A DNA stretch of 10,194 nt. It comes from Clostridiales bacterium (GTDB lineage: Bacteria > Bacillota > Clostridia > Christensenellales > Aristaeellaceae). Under the pieces are notes generated by a model. The model saw only the letters and a list, made by a program, of their open reading frames with translations. It did not search any database and was not told the DNA's origin. The stretch spans positions 1-10,194 of the forward strand of contig SFFS01000090.1 in NCBI GenBank assembly GCA_004557805.1. The letters run 5' to 3'. The position numbers and the translations under genes are program-made. This document shows positions 6,729-10,194 of the stretch, piece by piece (positions within the stretch are counted from its first letter, which is position 1; each line of letters opens with the position of its first letter).

Positions 6729-8630
6729 TTAGCGTTCGAGATACGCGCCGACAATCGCCTCTGCCCAGCTGGTGTTCGCGCTCACGTTATAATTCTTGAG
6801 CGCGCTGGTATAGAAGTCGAAATACACGCCGGAATACACCGGGATGGTCGGCAGCACCTGCGCATAACGCTCCTGGAATTTCACCCAGTTCTTGCAGTAG
6901 CCGAGCGCATCGCCGGGTTCGGTCTTACGCATGACGACAGCCAGACGATACAGCTCCTCATCGGCAATGCCGGTGCGGTTGTTCACGCCCTGATATGCGT
7001 CCGCCGGGTTGAACGTCTCAGAAGGATCGAACACTGCGTTGAAGTTCGTCGCCAGGTAGAACATATCGCAGTCGCGCTCGGTCTGGCGGTAATACATCGA
7101 AAGCAGCTCGTTCATCGGCTTCGCCGTAAGCGTCAGCTTCACGCCAACCTTGGCGAGGTTTTCCACCAGCGCCGTTTCGAGCGAAGCGGCGATCGTGTTT
7201 CCCTCGGGATAGATGAGCGTCAGTTCGAGCGGCACAAGCTCCTCGCCGATCTGCTTGCAGCGCACGTCGTCCTTCGCGGAATCAAACGCAGCGCCCTCGC
7301 GGTTCAGCGTCCAGCCGTCGGCCTGCAGGAGCTTCACGGCTTCGTTCAGGTTTACATCGTAAACCGCCGCGTTGTCGAGCGTGACCGAAGCCCACGCCGA
7401 TTCGTCATAGACGGCTTCGCCGTTGGAATCGATCCGCGCGGGCGCCTGAAGCGAACCGCGCACCACCTGATACATCCACTGGCCGATTCCGTAATAGCCG
7501 TCCACGCGCGTGCCGTAGTTGCCCACATAGTCGGCCACGACTGCGTTCTTGTCCAGGCAATAGGCGATTGCCTGACGCACGGACGCGCTCTCCAGCGCGG
7601 GCCGTTCGCAGTTGAAGCTGATGAAGCTGTAACCGCTGCGCGCATAGTTGGCCATGGCGAAGTTCACGTCGGAGGCCAGCATAATGCCGCCGCGCACGGT
7701 AGCGGAGGCCACGCACTTATTGAGCAGATCGACCTCGCCGTTTTCCAGCTCGGAGATCATCGTCTCGTTGGAAACGGTCTTGAAGGTGATGTGATCGATG
7801 GACGGCTTCACGCCGGCATAATTGCCCTTATAGTATTCGTTGCGGTCGAACTCGGCCTTCTGCCCGTCGTAGGAGACGAGCTTGTACGGGCCGCTGACCA
7901 CGGACGGATGCGAAAGATAGCCGTTCTCCGCGTTCAGCACGGTTTCACGGAGCAGGTCGGCGGTGAACACCGGTTCCTGCACGTTCGCATCGGCGTTGGC
8001 GATATACACGCCGTCGCCGTCGTCGGCCACCTTGCAGCCGGGCGCGATCACGCTGATCGGATAGGGCACGTAATCGAGCAGGCCAAGCTCATAGAAGAAG
8101 GGCAGATATTCCGCCTTCACGGTGATGGCGATGCGTTCGTCGTTATAGACGTGCACGCCGGTGAGCACGCTGCTGGTTCCGTTCTTATAGGCGTCCACGC
8201 CGTAAATCGGATCGGAACCGTTGTTGTCTCCGCCGATGGCCGCGATTTCGGGCGCGGCGGAAAGGAGGATGGAGAACGCATAATCCCACGCGGTGATTTT
8301 CGTTCCATCGCTGTAATACAGGTCGTTGGCCAGCAGGAACAGGTACGTCCTGTCGCCGGCGGAATTTGCGGTGATGGCCACGTCGCGCACGACGGAATCA
8401 TTCTTCACAAAAGAGCTGCTTTCGCCGTCCCACCGGATCAGGCCGTAGCCTTCCAGCAGCATGCGCACGTCCATATCGCTGGTGTTGCTGCCCCACATCT
8501 GGCTGAAAAAGCTGCCGCTGAAGCCCGTGGTCGAGCCGACGGTCAGCGCGTTGCCTTCAGCCGCGCCCTGCGCGGCAAAGCACGAAACCGCCATCAGAGC
8601 CGCAAGGAAAAGCGCAAGAAACTTTCTCAT
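6729..8630 (-). CDS. ABC transporter substrate-binding protein, family 5 (peptide/nickel type)
   Basis: The 633-aa protein belongs to the family 5 extracellular solute-binding proteins (OppA/DppA-like), which capture oligopeptides, dipeptides, nickel or other ligands for an ABC importer. It starts with a signal sequence (MRKFLALFLAALMAVSC). The Cys17 in AVSC may be a lipoprotein attachment site, though Ala at -3 makes it a weak lipobox; cleavage by ordinary signal peptidase near AAQGAAEG is the alternative. Family signatures are LEGYGLIRWDGE near 59-70, LYYSDGTKITAWDYAFSI at 104-121, the GPYKL motif at 247-251 followed by FDRNEYYKG, SELENGEVDLL at 293-303, and VRQAIAYCLDK at 351-361. The ribosome site is GAAGGGAG. 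No permease or ATPase gene is in the window, so the importer partner and ligand are unknown. A strong terminator follows. Confidence 0.92.
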   Translation of the reverse strand: MRKFLALFLAALMAVSCFAAQGAAEGNALTVGSTTGFSGSFFSQMWGSNTSDMDVRMLLEGYGLIRWDGESSSFVKNDSVVRDVAITANSAGDRTYLFLLANDLYYSDGTKITAWDYAFSILLSAAPEIAAIGGDNNGSDPIYGVDAYKNGTSSVLTGVHVYNDERIAITVKAEYLPFFYELGLLDYVPYPISVIAPGCKVADDGDGVYIANADANVQEPVFTADLLRETVLNAENGYLSHPSVVSGPYKLVSYDGQKAEFDRNEYYKGNYAGVKPSIDHITFKTVSNETMISELENGEVDLLNKCVASATVRGGIMLASDVNFAMANYARSGYSFISFNCERPALESASVRQAIAYCLDKNAVVADYVGNYGTRVDGYYGIGQWMYQVVRGSLQAPARIDSNGEAVYDESAWASVTLDNAAVYDVNLNEAVKLLQADGWTLNREGAAFDSAKDDVRCKQIGEELVPLELTLIYPEGNTIAASLETALVENLAKVGVKLTLTAKPMNELLSMYYRQTERDCDMFYLATNFNAVFDPSETFNPADAYQGVNNRTGIADEELYRLAVVMRKTEPGDALGYCKNWVKFQERYAQVLPTIPVYSGVYFDFYTSALKNYNVSANTSWAEAIVGAYLER

Positions 8631-8684
8631 TTTTTCTGCTCCCTTCTTCGGATGCCTGTTTGCCTTTCAGATCCGACTGGATTC

Positions 8685-8715
8685 CCCGGCATGCGTTTTT
8701 GACGCGCATGCCGGG
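8685..8715 (-). repeat. Perfect 11-bp hairpin between surface-protein and solute-binding genes
   Basis: CCCGGCATGCG (8685-8695) and CGCATGCCGGG (8705-8715) form a perfect inverted repeat around a 9-nt loop. It lies about 10 nt after the stop of the surface-protein gene and about 55 nt before the start of the solute-binding protein gene. There is no T-run downstream on the minus strand, so it is either an atypical terminator or a processing/stability element. No promoter for the downstream gene is apparent between it and the start codon. Confidence 0.6.
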
Positions 8716-8725
8716 CGTTCGCCGG

Positions 8726-9850
8726 TTACTCGAAGCAATCGCCGACGTTCATGAACACGTTGTTCAGACCGAGCGGAGTCGGATAGTCAAGCAGGGTCGT
8801 CACCTCGCGCGGCGGGGTCTTCGGATTCTCCTCGGGTTTCTTCTCAGGTTCTTCTTCGCCGCCGCCTCCCCGGGTGAAGTAGGTGACCTCTACCGTTTCA
8901 TCTTTATCAGGCATCATACCTGCAACGGTCGTCTTAATGGTCCAATACCCCGGAATCACCGGCGAAGGTACGTTGTACGTCTCTCCTGCGTCATACGTGC
9001 CGACATAATCCTCATGAGCGGTGCTGCCGTCCGCAAACACATAGTGAATCGTCAACGTATGGCGGGTTTTCGTGTAGTAGAAGTTGAGCTCGTTCTTCTC
9101 GAGGCCGATCGTCAGCGTATCCTTATCTACGCTGTCGTACTTGTAACCGGCGATGTCGATCTTTTCGTCTTCAGCCTTGATCACGGCCTCGAACGTCTGA
9201 TTCTCTACCGTCTTCGGGTTCGGTGTCACGCTGCTGATAAGTTCGTTCGTGTCCTTATCCCAGTAGTTCACCTTATAGCTCAGGTCAGTCCGCTTCACAT
9301 AGTACACTTTGATCACGTTGGTCAAATTCTCACCGAACGCTTCAATGCTGTACTGACCCGGCACTTCCGTGGGATCCGTCTCCTTAAACTTGTATCCCAC
9401 AAATTTGTCCGTCGTGTTGACTTCTTTTACTTTCACTTCTACCGCGTCGCCGATCCAGCCGCTCTCCTTCACCTCTGCATCCGTTTCCGCAAGTACGCCA
9501 TCCTTGTAGTACTCTACCGTGTAGCTTACCTCATGCGTCTGTTCGTCATCCTTCACGTAGTTCACAGTGTACTCGCTGCCACTGTCAACCATCGTCCCGG
9601 CCGCCGGATACGCAGGATTATCAGGATCCAGCTTGTAGCCCGTGTACTTATCCGCAGGTGCAGGGATTCCGCCTTCCGCAATCGCAATCTTCGCAGGATC
9701 ATCGTTGATCCACGCCGTGTCGCTTACGGTAAAGCCGTCATCTTTCTGCTCCACGTCTTCGATCGTGTACTTCACCGTGTACGCCGTCGTCTGCGTCTGG
9801 CTGTCGTCCTTCACGTAGTTCACAGTGTACTCGCTGCCACTGTCAACCAT
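8726..9850 (-). CDS. MucBP-like repeat surface protein, C-terminal portion after a frameshift
   Basis: This frame encodes 374 residues from its first ATG, but it is really the C-terminal part of a larger gene that continues to the right edge. Residues 1-69 are the end of an 86-aa repeat. About 70-186 is a second, diverged repeat (TGYKLDPDNP ... IKVYYVKR). About 187-260 and 263-326 resemble MucBP-type beta-grasp modules (SYKVNYWDKD, LTIHYVFADGS ... EVTYFTR). A Gly then Glu/Pro/Lys-rich linker (328-348) resembles a wall-spanning segment. The tail ends in TPLGLNNVFMNVGDCFE, with no LPXTG motif and no hydrophobic anchor. Such proteins are typically secreted or surface-exposed and often bind mucus or host glycans; that role is inferred. 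The ATG at 9850 has no Shine-Dalgarno and lies inside a repeat, so it is not a true start. The frame is broken upstream by a 35-bp duplication. Confidence 0.8.
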   Translation of the reverse strand: MVDSGSEYTVNYVKDDSQTQTTAYTVKYTIEDVEQKDDGFTVSDTAWINDDPAKIAIAEGGIPAPADKYTGYKLDPDNPAYPAAGTMVDSGSEYTVNYVKDDEQTHEVSYTVEYYKDGVLAETDAEVKESGWIGDAVEVKVKEVNTTDKFVGYKFKETDPTEVPGQYSIEAFGENLTNVIKVYYVKRTDLSYKVNYWDKDTNELISSVTPNPKTVENQTFEAVIKAEDEKIDIAGYKYDSVDKDTLTIGLEKNELNFYYTKTRHTLTIHYVFADGSTAHEDYVGTYDAGETYNVPSPVIPGYWTIKTTVAGMMPDKDETVEVTYFTRGGGGEEEPEKKPEENPKTPPREVTTLLDYPTPLGLNNVFMNVGDCFE

Positions 9851-10194
9851 CGTCCCGGCCGCCGGATACTCCGGATTCGCAGGATCCAGCTTGTAGCCCG
9901 TGTACTTATCCGCAGGCGCAGGGATTCCGCCTTCCTGTACTTATCCGCAGGCGCAGGGATTCCGCCTTCCGCAATCGCAATCTGCGCAGGATCATCGTTG
10001 ATCCACGCCGTGCCGCTTACGGTAAAGCCGTCCGTAGTCTGCTCCACGCCTTCGATCGTGTACTTCACCGTGTACGCCGTCGGCTGCGTCTGGCCATCGT
10101 CCTTCACGTAGTTCACAGTGAATACGCTGCCAGTCTCAACCAGCTCCCCGGCCGTCGGATACTTCGGATTCGCAGGATCCAGCTTGTAGCCCGT
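9820..10194 (-). CDS. MucBP-like repeat surface protein, upstream portion ending at a frameshift, open at the right edge
   Basis: Entering from the right edge, this frame reads the repeat TGYKLDPANPKYPTAGELVE through to EGGIPAPADKY, matching the repeat encoded by the neighbouring leftward frame. After ADKY the duplicated 35 bp shift the frame, giving about 38 unrelated basic residues (RKAESLRLRIS...) before a stop at 9820-9822. The N-terminus, signal peptide and earlier repeats are outside the window. As sequenced, the product would lose everything downstream, including the remaining repeats, the linker and the C-terminal tail. Without the duplication this frame joins the downstream one exactly (ADKY-TGYKLDP), so both pieces are one gene. 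Confidence 0.75.
   Translation of the reverse strand, partial: TGYKLDPANPKYPTAGELVETGSVFTVNYVKDDGQTQPTAYTVKYTIEGVEQTTDGFTVSGTAWINDDPAQIAIAEGGIPAPADKYRKAESLRLRISTRATSWILRIRSIRRPGRWLTVAASTL
9901..9970. repeat. Exact 35-bp tandem duplication that breaks the surface-protein frame
   Basis: Positions 9901-9935 and 9936-9970 are identical (both begin tgtacttatccgcagg and end ttccgccttcc). The sister repeat unit at 9643 has only one copy, with a single base difference. Because 35 is not a multiple of three, the extra copy shifts the frame and exposes a TAA (9941-9943) in the downstream frame. Confidence 0.95.

Larger units (their letters stand above)
9540..10194 (-). repeat. 258-bp tandem repeats (86 aa) of the surface-protein gene
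   Basis: Units 9643-9900 and 9936-10193 have the same 258-bp period (offset by the 35-bp insertion) and differ at roughly 22 positions by eye, about 91% identical. A partial third copy covers about 9540-9642. Positions 9549-9611 and 9807-9869 are identical over 63 bp. Each unit encodes TGYKLDP...VNYVKDD...YTVKYTIE...TAWINDDP...AEGGIPAPADKY. Further units probably lie past the right edge. Confidence 0.9.

Noticed and set aside
6453..8702. A 749-codon open frame on the plus strand opposite the solute-binding protein gene, and similar long antisense frames at 1567-2781, 4764-6329 and 8660-10111
   Set aside because: They mirror real genes with clear family motifs, have no ribosome sites or recognisable domains, and are expected where GC-rich codon use suppresses stop codons on the other strand.
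9540..10194. Repeats considered as a CRISPR array
   Set aside because: The units are 258 bp, coding and tandem without spacers; they are protein repeats.

Overview
The window reads as a chromosomal segment of a GC-rich, endospore-forming Firmicute of the class Clostridia. The main reasons are the sporulation pair gpr-spoIIP, the neighbouring comEC, holA and rpsT genes, strong Shine-Dalgarno sites and GC-rich third codon positions. I cannot name the genus from sequence alone. A gut Clostridium-like lineage is plausible given the high GC and the repeat-rich surface protein, but that is inference.

Layout. Positions 1-4143 are transcribed leftward: rpsT (S20, TTG start), then after a strong terminator comEC (DNA-uptake channel), holA (DNA polymerase III delta, overlapping comEC by 4 nt) and an HD-domain phosphohydrolase that runs off the left edge. 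rpsT has a clear promoter (TTGCAT, 17 nt, TAATAT). Divergent from it, 4287-6083 holds gpr (germination protease) and spoIIP (forespore-engulfment hydrolase) with a 12-nt gap. A 645-bp stretch with no convincing gene follows (6084-6728); it contains several hairpins and a 15-bp direct repeat. From the right, two further leftward units point toward this gap: a family 5 extracellular solute-binding protein (6729-8630, with a good terminator at 6677-6713) and, beyond a U-less 11-bp hairpin, the 3' part of a large MucBP-like repeat surface protein (8726 to the right edge).

How the genes fit together. The left half is a housekeeping/sporulation neighbourhood whose gene content resembles the comEC-holA-rpsT-gpr-spoIIP(-lepA) block of Bacillus and clostridia, but comEC-holA face the opposite way relative to gpr and lepA is not next to spoIIP. 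The right half looks accessory: a solute-binding protein without transporter genes in view, and a repetitive secreted or surface protein.

The most notable feature is in the surface gene. Its 258-bp repeats carry an exact 35-bp tandem duplication (9901-9970) that shifts the reading frame and splits the gene. Removing one copy restores one continuous frame exactly. This is either a real phase-variation-like mutation or an assembly error at a repeat. The protein also ends in an unusual short tail (TPLGLNNVFMNVGDCFE) after a wall-linker-like segment, with no LPXTG anchor. I did not find a convincing wholly new multi-gene system.
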